A DNA stretch of 64,000 nt from positions 18,707,501 to 18,771,500 of the forward strand of contig JAWQUS010000008.1 of NCBI GenBank assembly GCA_036365455.1, read 5' to 3'. The position numbers and the translations under genes are program-made. The notes beneath the pieces were generated by a model, which was not told the origin of the DNA, ran no database searches, and saw only the letters and a program-made list of their open reading frames with translations. The number at the start of each line of letters is the position of its first letter. Positions within the stretch are counted from its first letter, which is position 1. The DNA is from Macrosoma leucophasiata. Taxonomy: Eukaryota; Arthropoda; Insecta; Lepidoptera; Hedylidae. Positions 10,963 to 21,320 of this stretch are shown here, piece by piece.

Positions 10963-13510
10963 ATTATATTGAACGCGAAATATAATAACTAATAATGAGC
11001 AGTTTCGCGCCGATGTTGTTGCCTACTCTATGGGTTACTCAGACTGTGAAAATGCTCCTTAAGCGTGTATTTTTTCATTGTTGACATGCAATTTTTATCG
11101 TATGTACTAATTTATGACCTTACAAATTAGTGCAAGTACACAGGTCCCTGTCAGTGGCTGATGCCACAATGTGCTATTTATTCATTTGAAACATTTTTAA
11201 ATTTATTGTACGATTGAATGAAAATAAATTTTCGTGTGTACTGCATTGTGTAAAAATATATGAAAGTTACTTTCTTGAGCTTGATAAGTTTTTCTGATTC
11301 AGTTTGGTAAAGGATGGTATTTAATACTTACGAATCATTATCATCAATTCAGACGAAAGACGGGCGCAAAACAGTACTATGTCATAATCGCTACGCTTGG
11401 TTATCCGGATCGGCAATCGCAGTGGCGGTAGTTTATTCGCAGTACGCATCTCGCGTTATTATATTAACCCCCCCCCCATATTCGCCCCTCCCATTGGAAT
11501 CGCTTGGCCGCCATTTTTCAGATGATTGACTGCACTAGCGGAAGAATTCCCTTCACTAGTTCCCACTTGTACCTATACCTAGGTTATGTTCCGACGTTTA
11601 TTATTTACCTGCTCCATGTCGGAGGCGAATAAGAGGAAACAGTAAATTCCTAAAGCAAAAGACTGTATATTACTGATATTATACCGATATTTTCAATTCT
11701 CATGATTCTTCTTTATATCCATATCTAACGAAAATATACGTAATGCTTGCTTCTAGTTAAACAATTTGAAGGAAAACTTACCACGCTCAACTGTTTCGAC
11801 GTGTCGTCTTCTCTTAGCGAAGGGTCACAGAAATCTATTAATCACTCAACTCACGGTAGCGATTACCAATTAGGTACGCCGTCAATAACGTATTCCGCGA
11901 AAAAGCGAGGAGATTTTGCTCTATACCAAACAAACGATATCTAATTCTAGACGGAGTATCTCACTATGAGTTTTGGGGCATTTATGGATAACATTCAACA
12001 AATTACTCAGCTCTAAAACATTTCTGAATAAGTTAAATTGCCTGAAAAAGAATGTTAAGAAATCAGGCATACATTGATTTGTATAGAAAAAATGAAAAAC
12101 AGCACTGAAATATCATTTAAAAGTGTTAAAAATATTTTTTGGTATTCAAAATATATTTACTTCATCGAAACAAAAATGGTATTTCCTACTAACCGCAGAA
12201 CTCGCCCGCACTAAACCTTATTAATAAACTTTTTATTCCGGAGAGGTAAAACTATTTGAAACATCGGAAAACGTTCTTTAGGTACTCAAAATAATATTTG
12301 AAAGCTGTAACAACTTTAACCCTTTTCCTTTTGTACAATCTTGCTATGATCCTGTTTTGTACAGAATAAGAACTATCCTGTTTTTTCAGTAAACCAAATA
12401 ATAGTTACATAGAATATAAAAACCATTTTGAAAAGTGCTAGTCATTTTATAGTCAATAAATCTATTACAAATATTAAAATATAGATTCATAAAATCATTA
12501 TGCAAATTATAACAACGAAATTTTCGAATTACAAAACATAATCTACATAAGCATCATATTATTTTTTTACAAAATCCATACTTAATGTTACAATAAGGAA
12601 TAAGAATTTCATTTTATAGTTTCGAATGTAGATTATGCTAAAGCCACATCGATAAAAAAAGTAAAAATATACTACTCTATCCCCGTGCTCTATCTCTTTT
12701 TAATTGATCTAGTCAAAATATGAACATACTTAGGTACATAATTATATCATAAATAGAGAGGTTAACTTATATACGTTTATATAACTTACATCCACTTTTC
12801 TTAAAAGGACAGTTTTTTTACTCATTTACAAAAAAATACAACAATGAAGTAGGTTGGCTATTTACTTATTGTATTTTTTTTTTCAATAGACATATAAAAT
12901 ATAAATTTTTGCAAAAAATATTTAGTTGCATTGAAGCCAGGAATGTTAACAAAATTGGATTCCATGTTTCCATTAGGTATATTTAATCGTGCGGTAGAAC
13001 TTTTTTGTGAATAATAAAACGAATTTGGAGCCTTGCGTTTATTATACATATACAGATGAATAGAACGAACCATCCGAATTTCAAATCTTACGGGAATAGG
13101 TTTACAAACACATCATATTTGTGTTATGAACATTTTCAGTTTTCCTTTAATTTAATATGATATATGTTTTTGAATTATATTTCTATTTGCTGACAGTATC
13201 CAAGTACCTTTAAAATATTTGTCATATTTTATCTCTATTCAAAATATTCTTTAAGGCACCAAAGAGTAGAAGAAAAGCACTTAGTGTTTTATATATATCA
13301 GGCATTGTACAGTTCTGAAAACAAGCGCTAACACTGCTTATAATGTAATATAAGTAATAAGCTTTATTTGTTAAATAAAAGTAGTACACCGACCACCTGT
13401 TGTTTTTTTTCCTCTTCCTACATCCCTACGCCGTAATCCTACGGCCTTGGACTTAGTGTGTGAAATAACAAAATATAAGCTGTGTATGAAATAACAATGC
13501 AAATTTTACT
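10963..13510. other. AT-rich intergenic DNA, nothing recognised
   Basis: About 2.5 kb. A run of about ten C residues lies near 11468-11477, within a slightly GC-richer patch (11330-11530). Short open frames (71 and 65 codons) show no motif. Confidence 0.5.
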
Positions 13511-13790
13511 GTTGGTAGAGCTCCAGTGACGGTGCTCGAGGGCGTAGGCACCACCGTATTACCTAATATACTTGCCGCTAAATGGTAGTGTTCAGCACTA
13601 CCGTGTTCCGGTCAGGTGGTAATGTATGTCCCTGTAATTTCCGGCAGAGAGGCATAACACCTTAGGCCTCAGGAGTGGTAACGCATCTGCATTTTGACCT
13701 TGGTCTTTGTGTGGGTGTCTATAGGCTGCAGTCAGCAGTTAACATCAATGTGAACTGCATGCTTATTTGTCACTTCCTTTACATAAAAAA
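13511..13790 (+). repeat. Repeat F copy 1, near full length
   Basis: Shows every block of the family: GTAGAGCTCCAGTGACGG, GCACTACCGTGTTCCGGTCA, GTAATTTCCGGCA, CCTCAGGAGTGGTAACGCAT, TCTGCATTTTGACCTTGGTC and GGCTGCAGTCA, ending with ACATAAAAAA. Thirteen copies or fragments lie in this window on both strands. The A-rich end and variable lengths point to a retroposon (a SINE or LINE 3' end). No tRNA-type promoter boxes are evident to me. Confidence 0.85.
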
Positions 13791-13870
13791 CGCAAGTTGG
13801 GATCCTCCCAACATATGAATAATAATTATTATAATATTGTTACATTGTATGGCGCCGTAATGACTAAGCG

Positions 13871-13925
13871 ACATAACATCTAACGTCTCAGGGGTGGCAA
13901 AGCGACTGCATTTTGACCTCTGGTT
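13871..13925 (+). repeat. Repeat F fragment
   Basis: A short, diverged piece of the central block (TAACGTCTCAGGGGTGGCAA, CTGCATTTTGACCTCTGG) of repeat F, immediately before a LINE-B fragment. Confidence 0.55.
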
Positions 13926-13973
13926 ATTCAGTCATTAACTGTAGCATAAATTATGTTATATTATTGTAGCATA

Positions 13974-14166
13974 AAGGCTGACCTACCATGACCAAGTAGG
14001 TCGAAATCTGTCTGATGGTGGGGTCAAAAGTCTTAGGAATCGGCGTGCATGTATGAAGAGAATGATGAAGGTAGACGAGGCACGAGAGGTTTGTCAGAAC
14101 CGGGATGTCTGGCGCTCTACACTCTCTGCCTACCCCGTTAGGGACCTGGCGTGAAGATATATACAT
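13974..14166 (+). mobile_element. LINE-B C-terminal fragment, best preserved
   Basis: The + strand translates to a C-terminal non-LTR retrotransposon peptide: SLRNRRACMKRMMKVDEARE continuing VCQNRDVWRSTLSAYPVRDL, then A and stop. The order DQ.GR.LSDG..KSLRNRRACMKR..VDEAREVC..R..WRS..SAYP is the C-terminal signature of a lepidopteran LINE reverse transcriptase as I remember it. An ATATACATA tail follows. It is 5'-truncated and dead. Other pieces lie at 5883, 9684 (minus), 16056 and 26152. Confidence 0.8.
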
Positions 14167-14993
14167 AAATTATGTTATATTACCTTATAATTATAATATT
14201 GTTATATGTTGTATCTTACAGCTATAATTTGTTGGCGACACTGTATTGTATAGATAGTTATCATTAAAATGTGTCTGTCTCTACAAAATGTATTTGATGT
14301 TTAAAAAAATATTTTTGCTTAAATATGAAAGAAGCAATTTGTGTGCAGTATCGTATAGTAACGGGATTGCAGCCTATGTAATGAATAGCTAACCATTTAG
14401 CGACTAATAGATAATGTTGTTTTTCCGTCAATTTGTTATTGATACCCTGGAGTTGTACTATCAGTACGTGATTTGTAAAGACGTTAATTTTGTAAAATAA
14501 TTAATAGTTTTAAAAAAGTAAACAATCTCGCAGTATATCCGTGGCGCATCGCTAGCGGCAACTGCTTTGTAATTCTATAACGCAAAACTCAATGCAGCCG
14601 AGGGAAAATTATTTGCGTGTCTACTCTAACAAATGCAAAGTGACACTTGATAGAGCGAGATCGAGTGTCCTTCTGACGAAGTGATGAAGTGAGTGCCCTT
14701 ACAGAACGTACAAGTACAGATCTAGACAGCAAATACTAACTGGTGACCAAATAGTAGACTTTTCTCTTAACTGCGCCCAATTTAAGATATTGAAAAAAAA
14801 ACTTGAATGTAAACAAAGGACTCATAATGTGATAACTTAGTTACTATGTAAGAAAAAAAAACCAGCACACTATAACTGCTTCTTGTTATAAAGGACCAAT
14901 TAGACACACTATTGCGTGATACAAATATACAAACAAACACAAAGTATTTAAGCTACCACAGTAACATACTTCTGTTAGAGAAATTCTAGAAAT
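14167..14993. other. AT-rich intergenic DNA, nothing recognised
   Basis: About 830 bp with no coding or repeat signal that I can support. Confidence 0.5.
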
Positions 14994-15074
14994 GTTCTAG
15001 AAATTACATAAATATAAAAATTACTGTGTTGTTGTTCTAGAAATTACATAAATATAAAAATTACTACAACAACA
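14994..15074. repeat. Direct repeat of 32 bp (40-bp period)
   Basis: GTTCTAGAAATTACATAAAT plus ATAAAAATTACT occurs identically at 14994-15025 and 15034-15065. The second copy is bracketed by TGTTGTTGT and ACAACAACA, so it also forms the loop of a small inverted repeat. It resembles a recent local tandem duplication. Confidence 0.85.
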
Positions 15075-15200
15075 TAGCGCTATGAATCACTCTGGGAGTC
15101 CATAGCTTAATAAAACTCTAGAAAATACTTTTTAAATGAATTGTTATTTTTTTCATATATTTTTAAATTAAAATTACATTACACATTTGTTATGTGCTTA

Positions 15201-15292
15201 ATCTATCTGCCGACAAATGGTAGTGTTCAGCACTATCGTATTCCGGTTAGATGGTAATACATTTCCCTGTAATAATCATCACAGAGACTACC
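15201..15292 (+). repeat. Repeat F fragment
   Basis: AAATGGTAGTGTTCAGCACT followed by ATCGTATTCCGGTTAGATGG matches the middle of repeat F; both ends are lost. Confidence 0.65.
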
Positions 15293-15299
15293 TTTTTTA

Positions 15300-15460
15300 C
15301 TTCATTAGGTTTAGCATGGACGTCACGGATGGATGTCACGCAACCCCGGGTTTGATTCCCGGGGACTCTTATCGGTGATGCGGTCGCAGGTCCGACTACA
15401 GTCCGGGCACAATATCTGCAAGCGATGCCACTGGAGTGGTGGATGCTATGCCCCTATTGG
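15300..15460 (+). repeat. Possible tRNA-derived SINE fragment
   Basis: CCGGGTTTGATTCCCGGGG near 15347-15365 resembles a tRNA-type internal promoter B box inside its T-arm. I cannot find a matching A box or a cloverleaf, and no other full copy is visible here, so the assignment is weak. Confidence 0.35.
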
Positions 15461-15526
15461 CTTCCTATAAACTCGATGCTGGGCGACGGCAAGCCGCCGC
15501 AGCGACGCCACTCCGCGTACTGGGAA

Positions 15527-15672
15527 ACTTCCAGAAAATTTAAAAAACCCAATAGAACCAGAGATAAAGTATTTTAAACCGTTATCTCTGATAGTCCCCG
15601 ACCTGGGAATCGAACCTAGGATCCCCAACGTACTAGTAGTGGCCTGCTGCCACTACGCTACTGAGGCAGTTA
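15527..15672 (-). repeat. SINE-A, 5' half, minus strand
   Basis: The reverse complement reads AACTGCCTCAGTAGCGTAGT, GGCAGCAGGCCACTACTA, then TAGGTTCGATTCCCAGGT. The A-box-like and B-box-like motifs of a tRNA-derived head match the full copy at 61251. It stops shortly after the CCAGAAAATTT/GGAAACTTCC junction, so the 3' half is absent. It is not a tRNA gene: the cloverleaf cannot be closed. Confidence 0.75.
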
Positions 15673-15682
15673 ATATATACAT

Positions 15683-15963
15683 TTTTTTATGTAATGGAAG
15701 TGGCAAACACCATGCAGTTCACATCGATGTTAAATGAAGACTGCGGCCTATAGAAGCCCACACAAAAACCAGAGGTCAAAATGCCGATGCCTTACCACTC
15801 CTGAGGCCTAAAGTGTTATGCCTCAGTGCCGGAAATTACAGGGCCGTACATTACCACCTGACCGGAACACGATAGTGCTGAACACTACCATTTAGCGGCA
15901 AGTGTATTAGGTGATGCGGTGGTGCCTTATCTCGCGAGCTCTGTCACTGGAACTCTACCACCA
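15683..15963 (-). repeat. Repeat F copy, near full length, minus strand
   Basis: The T-rich start (ATTTTTTTATGTAATGGAAG) is the reverse of the A-rich tail, and the last block GGAACTCTACCACC is the reverse of the family start. It lies directly beside the reverse SINE-A copy. Confidence 0.85.
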
Positions 15964-16055
15964 GTAAAGGTTATTGACATTACCAAATTTATATGCCCCT
16001 GGGAATTTTCTGTAAAGAAAAATTCTCCCCAAGCTGAGGATTAAACCTGGAACTT

Positions 16056-16110
16056 CACTCTCTCTGCCCGTCCCGATAGGGACTTGGCGTGAAGATACAT
16101 ACATACATTT
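16056..16110 (+). mobile_element. LINE-B 3' tail fragment
   Basis: CTCTCTGCCCGTCCCGATAG, GGACTTGGCGTGAAGATACA and a CATA tail match the LINE-B terminus. It lies about 330 bp upstream of the proposed scrt promoter. Confidence 0.7.
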
Positions 16111-16179
16111 AAGTGTGCGGTATTTACATTAAAAATAATTATGTTAACGTTAGTAACGTAACAAAGTGCGTTGTTGTCG

Positions 16180-16608
16180 TGATTAAATAATGAATATTGT
16201 CTGTAACACAGCTCTACAAGCAGAAGTGGCTGTAAGGTGGCGTGCGTACGCGGGAGGATAGTGAGGCACGCAACCGGTTGATCGCGGGTCGCACGGGATT
16301 GCGGTCGCTGCCCGCCTGGTGCCCGAGCCCACTTGGCGAGTGTCGCTGCAAGTTGGCGGCGGGCAAAGTTTGTACGGCGCGGCGTGGAGCCACCCGCCGC
16401 CCACATCGATCGAAGGCGCGGCGCGCGCACCACCCGCGCCCCATATATACGGAGAGTCGCGCGGCCGACCCTCACAACGCAAGAGGACGCGTACGATCGC
16501 GCTTGACGCCGCTCGCCCGGGGCGCCGCTCTCTCTCTTTTCTCTCTTTTTTCTCTGTTCGTCTGTTTCTCGCTGATGCGGTCGCGCTGAGGCCGATGCGG
16601 GCGCCGCC
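16180..16608 (+). promoter_or_regulatory. scrt: Candidate scrt promoter and GC-rich 5' leader
   Basis: GC content rises abruptly here compared with the surrounding AT-rich DNA. A TATA-like CATATATA lies at 16442-16449; about 30 bp downstream CTCACAAC (A at 16474) could serve as a start, which would give a leader of about 135 nt. A CT-rich stretch (16530-16560, TCTCTCTC on the + strand, GAGAGAGA on the other) may bind GAGA-type factors. The leader ends in GCCGCCATG, a favourable context for the start codon at 16609. The transcription start is inferred and not proven; an upstream non-coding exon is possible. Confidence 0.5.
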
Positions 16609-16783
16609 ATGCCGCGCTGCCTCATGGCCAAGAAGTGGAAGGCGGGTCCGGCGGCGGAGCTGGCCGACGAGTCGGACGAGGAGATCGACGTGGTCGGCGA
16701 GGGGCGCGGTCGGAGCCCCGCGCCCGCCGCTACCGCGCCGGGACCTTCGCCGCGCGACCCTGAGCCCACGCTCCTTTACAACG
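16609..16783 (+). CDS. scrt: Scratch zinc-finger repressor, coding exon 1 (SNAG motif)
   Basis: This exon encodes residues 1-58 and the first base of codon 59. It opens with MPRCLMAKKWK, the SNAG-type repressor motif of the Snail/Scratch families, which in known members recruits co-repressors such as LSD1 complexes and helps nuclear entry. An acidic run (ESDEEIDVV, residues 21-29) and a Pro/Ala-rich, probably disordered stretch follow. The exon ends TACAACG before GTGAGC, a good 5' splice site at 16784. The one-base overhang (phase 1) fits exon 2: G + GT gives Gly59. The start is supported by the SNAG motif itself, which must be N-terminal to work, and by the GCCGCCATG context. Reading through the donor would stop at 16873. 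GC content is much higher than in the flanks. Overlapping open frames on both strands are by-products of this composition. Confidence 0.9.
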
Positions 16784-16840
16784 GTGAGCACTTGTTACTC
16801 GTACGCTACTACTACTCTCTATGCACACTTCTATGTGCAG

Positions 16841-16922
16841 CGTCTATGCTCCTCCACAGCTTCATCCAGACATAACACCGTACTTCACTTCGGTAACTTC
16901 TTCAAAACAACGACTGACGAAG
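16841..16922 (+). other. Possible cryptic or alternative exon after scrt exon 1
   Basis: A pyrimidine-rich stretch ending CTATGTGCAG (AG at 16839-16840) is followed 82 nt later by GAAG/GTAAGG, a near-consensus donor with GT at 16923. If exon 1 were joined to it, the frame would stop at TAA within about 12 codons, giving a SNAG-only peptide. This is a sequence-level possibility only. Confidence 0.25.
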
Positions 16923-18102
16923 GTAAGGTAAAAAATTATACAGTTTTTTAAATAAACTTATTAATGATCAAATGGAAAATTGGAGGTGCCGAAGACCAAA
17001 GGTCATGTTTTCTCCAAAAGGTTACGGGTGAAGGTCATAAGTCTCTTATTTTATGGTGAACCTTCAATGTGTTTAAATAGCCGTAGTTTATAAGATTTGA
17101 ACACAATCAGTAAGTACTGTAGTAACTTTGCTTAGCTCTGATGCGAGTGCCTAATTTTTGCGAATTTCATATGTAGCGATACAATGCGCATGCGAGATGT
17201 TTATATCTATATACATACATAAGTTTATGTTAAGCCTTCCATCAATCAAAGTAAACTACATTCGATATTTATTCATATGAATATATAATAATAATACCAA
17301 CATGGACCTTGTATTCATATTGATTTAAATAACACTTTACGTCAATGTTTTGAATCAAAATATTTCAACATTTAATCCCGAAGATGTTTCAATGTATGTT
17401 TTGATATTATTTGTGTGAGATTGGACTATTGCAAAGCGTAATGCTTACATATCACTAAATGTTTTTCAATAATTCAAAATCCAAATTAATTTCATTTGTT
17501 GTTTCATAAATTAGGTACGATCCTACAATAACTGTACTATAAGACATGAGCACCTCCATGTTTCTCTTTCTTGTCACTACTTAACAGTAGCATTAATAGA
17601 AACCTGGCCCTGGACTTGTATCTTAACGCACATCTAACATTAAAATCTGTTTAAAAACTTTAACAGATTTCTTTATGTTAGAGAAGGATGTGAAATGTTA
17701 CAATAACTTAACTTTAACAAATATCGAGGTACAACTCAGGCTTAGTCATGAATTTAAAGTGGCCACATCTAATATACTTCAACTCATGATGGTACTCAAA
17801 ATTAGGCATTTAGGTAAATTAAAAAAGTGGTACCTGCACCACTGCTATACCTAATTTTCTGAAACATTGAAAAGGTCTAGGTTTCCGCATTTCAGTATAT
17901 AGTTACTATACTTGCGATCTTTAAACTGGAATCACATATATGGGGGTTGTTCAATCATGTGTTATTTATTATTGTTTTATTTGTATTGTTACCCCAGTTT
18001 ATGTAATTCCAGTTTAAAGCTCGCAAGTGTAATAAATGCGACTAAGTTATTCCAGAAAAAGACACTGAATCGGAATCAGTGAAATATTGGGGTCTTGGGG
18101 GT
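16923..18102 (+). other. Intronic DNA, nothing recognised
   Basis: About 1.2 kb of AT-rich intron. No repeat shared with the rest of the window was found. Such repeat-free DNA next to the first exon would be a sensible place to look for conserved regulatory sequence. Confidence 0.5.
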
Positions 18103-18315
18103 TAAATAAATAAATAAATACGCTTACACTCACAGCCCCACAGTAGGTATAAACCTGTGTCGTGGTTGCCGTTGTACACATACAACACATACACAAACAC
18201 CCAGACCCGAAACAAATACCTGTAGGCCGTACAAATATTTGTCCCGGTGCGGGGATCGAACCCGCGACCCTTCGAATCAAACGGTCATCTCACACCGCTG
18301 GACTAACCGGGTCGT
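18103..18315 (-). repeat. SINE-G copy, minus strand
   Basis: On the minus strand it reads CCGGTTAGTCCAGCGGTGTG (A box), then GGTCGCGGGTTCGATCCCCG (B box), then CACCGGGACAAATATTTGTA and GTTTCGGGTCTGGGTGTTTG, ending in a TTTA-type repeat tail. This is a tRNA-derived SINE. A second copy lies on the + strand at 25338-25545 with the same post-tRNA region. The tRNA-like head is degenerate enough that I do not call a tRNA gene. Confidence 0.8.
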
Positions 18316-18907
18316 CAGATTACATGATTTCAGGTCAGGTTACATGATTGAGACAACTTCTTGGCTTAACCACAGTCTAAAGATAAACGAACGTGTGTGG
18401 CTTAACTGTAGTTTATTAAGTGAATTGTATTATAATAAAATATTAACATACAACTATACTGCTTACTAGTTTTACATGAATATTAAACTTCCATTATAAG
18501 AGAGCGTATACAATAATGAGATTATTATAAATGAGCATACATACACTTCATCAGATTAAGAAGATAATTTGAAGATTACAAGCATTTCTAAAATAATAAA
18601 ATAAAAACAGTTACTCATGTCAATTAACAACCTAAAAAGAACATCAAAAATGTATCTAAGAATAAAACTCCAATAACATAAAAAACATTTTTTTAAGTAT
18701 CTAATTTATATATGTATTAACTGTAGTATGTCTAATTTTCCCTTTTATCATTTAAAAGAGTCTAGGAAAAGAAAAAGTTCACTGGCAGAGTTCCAAACTT
18801 CAACACATACCTACCAACAGAGAAAAAACCCGGCAAAAAAACCAAAGATATTATTTTAAAATATTCTCTTATATTAACATTAATCTAACAAATAATAAAT
18901 AATATTA
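18316..18907. other. AT-rich intronic DNA, nothing recognised
   Basis: About 590 bp without recognisable features up to the TA that precedes the mariner. Confidence 0.5.
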
Positions 18908-18909
18908 TA

Positions 18910-20194
18910 CGAGGGTGGATCCAAAAGTTCGAAGCCCGACCAAGAAAATGAAAGAAAAGTGGGTCTAATTTTATTTTTATTTTTCGACATAGTCTCCATC
19001 TAGCTCAACACTCTTCTTCCACCTGAACTGCAACTTGTTTATCCCCTCGAAAAAAAAAGAGTCCGAAAGGTCGGCGAAATACTCGTTTACTGCGACTATC
19101 ACCTCATCTTTGGTCGAAAATTTCGAGCCACCCAAATGTTTTTTTAAATTTGGAAATAAATTATAATCTGAGGGGGCTAAATCCTGCGAATGGGGCAGCA
19201 ATTCGTAGTTACAATCATGGATTACAGACATTGTTTCAACCGAAGTGTGAACACGTGCATTGTCTTGATGGAACAAAACTTTCTTACGCAACATTCCCGG
19301 CCTTTTTTCTTTTATTTCTTCTCGTAGTCTTCGTAAAAGGTTACAATAATAACTAGAATTAATAGTTTGACCTTTCGGTAAATAATCTACAAAAATAATG
19401 CCCTTCGCATCCCAAAAAACAGAAGCCATGACTTTGTTAGTCGACAAAACGACTTTAGCCTTTTTCGGTGTAGGTGAGTCAGATCTTTTCCACTGTTTGG
19501 ATTGTTGCTTTGATTCAGGAATATGGTGGTGAACCCAGCTTTCATCTCTGGTAACAAATCTAGACATAAAGTCCTCGGATCAGTCTCAAAAAGTTCCAAA
19601 CAGTCTCGCGGAATTGTGAATCGAACTCGTTTTTGTTCAGCTGAAAGCAACCTCGGGACCCAGCGAGCAGAAACCTAATGCAATCCCAATTCTTTCGTTA
19701 TTATGTGTTGCACCCGGCATAACCAATGTCTGTTGTCTCAGCTATCTTACCGATGGTCAAACGTCGATCACCCAGTACGAGATCACAAATTTTATCGATG
19801 TTTTCTTTCGTGGTAGAGGTTGTAGGCCGTCCACTCCTAGGATCATCTTCAATGCTCTCACGACCGCGCTTAAACTCAGCTACCCACTTCTTGACACTGG
19901 AATACGATGGAGCAGACTCCCCCAAAGTGTCCACCATATCTTGATGGATGTCTTTTGGTGACAGGCCTTTTTTATTGAGGTACTTAATGACTGCACGATG
20001 TTCAATTTTCTCCATTATTGAAAATCGCGTCAGAATGCTTCAAACAAATAATCACAGAAAATGTATATTGTGCAGTATCGGAATGAAACTACGCACAATA
20101 AATCAATAGAAGACATACTAACAAGTGACGGTAAATTTAAAAAGATATCATGTCTCCTTGTAGTTTGGGCCACGAACTTTTGGATCCACCCTAG
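18910..20194 (-). mobile_element. Mariner-1 copy A (decayed)
   Basis: Terminal inverted repeats CGAGGGTGGATCCAAAAGTT on the left and its near-complement ending TGGATCCACCCTAG on the right (one mismatch in the last bases), flanked by TA at 18908-18909 and 20195-20196. It is 1,285 bp long, the expected size of a mariner. It is closely similar to copy B (36007-37301), in the same orientation. A 9-bp internal deletion lies near 19190 and frameshifts break the transposase. Confidence 0.9.
18977..20015 (-). pseudogene. Mariner-1 transposase pseudogene
   Basis: Minus-strand transposase broken into three overlapping frames: residues 1-104 (20015 down to 19701, MEKIEHRAVI...), a short middle part (frame 19650-19387), and the catalytic part (19567-18977). 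Frameshifts lie near 19700 and 19570-19590. The first catalytic Asp survives in TRDESW and the second in FHQDNARVH. The third block reads HSQDLAPSDYNLF because 9 bp are lost and bases changed within the canonical YSPDLAPSDYHLF. It retains the ancestral-looking stop (GDYVEK then TAA), giving a normal C-terminus. It cannot encode an active transposase. Confidence 0.9.
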
Positions 20195-20196
20195 TA

Positions 20197-20340
20197 TAAT
20201 AATATATAGACTCGCGTTGGGAGGCTTTCAAGGGCTCGATACAGAAGGCTGTACTCCTCGACACGGCGCGAATAATGACGAAGTTCCATTCTCTGCGGCA
20301 CTAACCGGACCGGCTGTTCCCGCTGCCGGCGACAGGCTAT
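20197..20340. other. GC-richer unassigned segment next to mariner-1 copy A
   Basis: A patch of moderate GC (CTCGCGTTGGGAGGCTTTCA to GTTCCCGCTGCCGGCGACAG) in an AT-rich intron, beginning right at the mariner target site. No coding motif is seen. It could be part of an older repeat or a conserved non-coding element. Confidence 0.4.
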
Positions 20341-20975
20341 TTTTTTATAGGTATATTTGTGTTAAGAAAGTCATCAAGTTTATAATAGGAACAAAAATGG
20401 ATCTTAGGTCTTAGGAATAGCGGAATAGTAACACGTCTATGATATTTGGGTTTTTGGGTTTAATTTAATCCTTTCACCCTAATGTTAATCATAGACTTTT
20501 ATTGGTATTCACACGTAGACACGTGAAATACATGAAATACATAAGCGGTCCATTTCAATAAAAAATATTAGTGGAAATGACCAATGGAAAATCGGAGCAA
20601 GAGAAAAGCAAAGGATAGATGCATTCCAACTTAATACTCTGTATACGTTGTTTGTATCTTCTTAAAACGCTTTCACTCTTAACGCGTCCCCTCTATCTAC
20701 AAGAAAAATACCTTATTATTCAACCAAATCAATAGAGAGTTCCACAATAAATATTGTGGGACTTGTACCATCAAAAACGCCTCTGATGCGGATTTCAGAA
20801 CAAAGTAATCACCGCACCGATTTTCCCGTACTCCGTCTCAATAAAACTTGCTCCTGAGGGACTATGACAACACAAAGACGAACAAATAGAACTCTTGCTC
20901 TAGGCGCAATCAATGTGTTTTATAAGTCTTCTCTTCTATTTAAAAATGGGATGAATATTTTCAAATGTTTCTTTG
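20341..20975. other. AT-rich intronic DNA, nothing recognised
   Basis: About 635 bp. The only structure seen is a small palindrome CCACAATAAATATTGTGG near 20741. Confidence 0.45.
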
Positions 20976-21140
20976 AGCAACGCGTTTGAATTGAATTTAT
21001 TTTCATGTGCGCTTCTCTTCGTGACAACTTGTAAGATATTCATTTAAATTAAATGGTGCAGTATATTAAAATAATGTGCATGAATGCTTAAGGTTACAAA
21101 AGTATTTAATTTGATTAGGATTAATAGGCAAAATGGTTGC
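20976..21140 (+). repeat. Diverged repeat shared with 45003-45195
   Basis: GCGTTTGAATTGAATTTATT, TTCATGTGCGCTT, then ATGTGCATGAATGCTTAAGG, GATTAGGATTAATAGG follow the same order as GCGTTTGAATTAAATTAATT, TTCATGCGCGCTT, ATGTGTATGAAATGCTTAAG and GATAAGGGTTGATAC at 45003-45195. It is a non-coding dispersed repeat of unknown class. Confidence 0.6.
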
Positions 21141-21148
21141 ACCACTAC

Positions 21149-21189
21149 TGTGATTTTTTTCACACCAGGGAGGTGTGAAAAAAATCACA
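21149..21189. repeat. Perfect 18-bp hairpin
   Basis: TGTGATTTTTTTCACACC at 21149-21166 pairs perfectly with 21172-21189 across a 5-nt loop AGGGA. The arms contain the T7/A7 tract. It adjoins a repeat P fragment and may be a by-product of its insertion. Confidence 0.85.
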
Positions 21190-21320
21190 TATATAATATA
21201 ACAAAATTAAAAGGAAAACTATCATAGCTATGTAGGCTTTACAAGATTACGAGTAACACTCGACCAACTGAAAAAATATTAGAGAAGCGGAATCCTATAT
21301 TGCACGTAACCCGAAACGCG
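21190..21320 (-). repeat. Repeat P fragment
   Basis: Parallels 8160-8240: AAAATTAAAAGGAAAACTAT, GTAGGCTTTACAAGATTACG and AGTAACACTCGACCAACTG correspond to the same blocks there, with more divergence. Confidence 0.5.

Noticed and set aside
10618..10963. 86- and 104-codon open frames
   Set aside because: Both cross a repeat E copy that is also present at 29265, so they are repeat-derived.
16041..16769. 242-codon and 202-codon minus-strand open frames over scrt exon 1
   Set aside because: They overlie the GC-rich leader and exon 1 in antisense, are Arg/Ala-rich with no motif, and one crosses a LINE tail. The high GC content explains the absence of stops.
16242..16951. 115- and 210-codon plus-strand open frames overlapping scrt exon 1 in other frames
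   Set aside because: They compete with the SNAG-bearing frame, show no conserved motif and run through the splice donor.
20061..20414. 117-codon plus-strand open frame
   Set aside because: It begins in the mariner-1 terminal region and runs out through the target site into unassigned DNA, so it cannot be a native gene.
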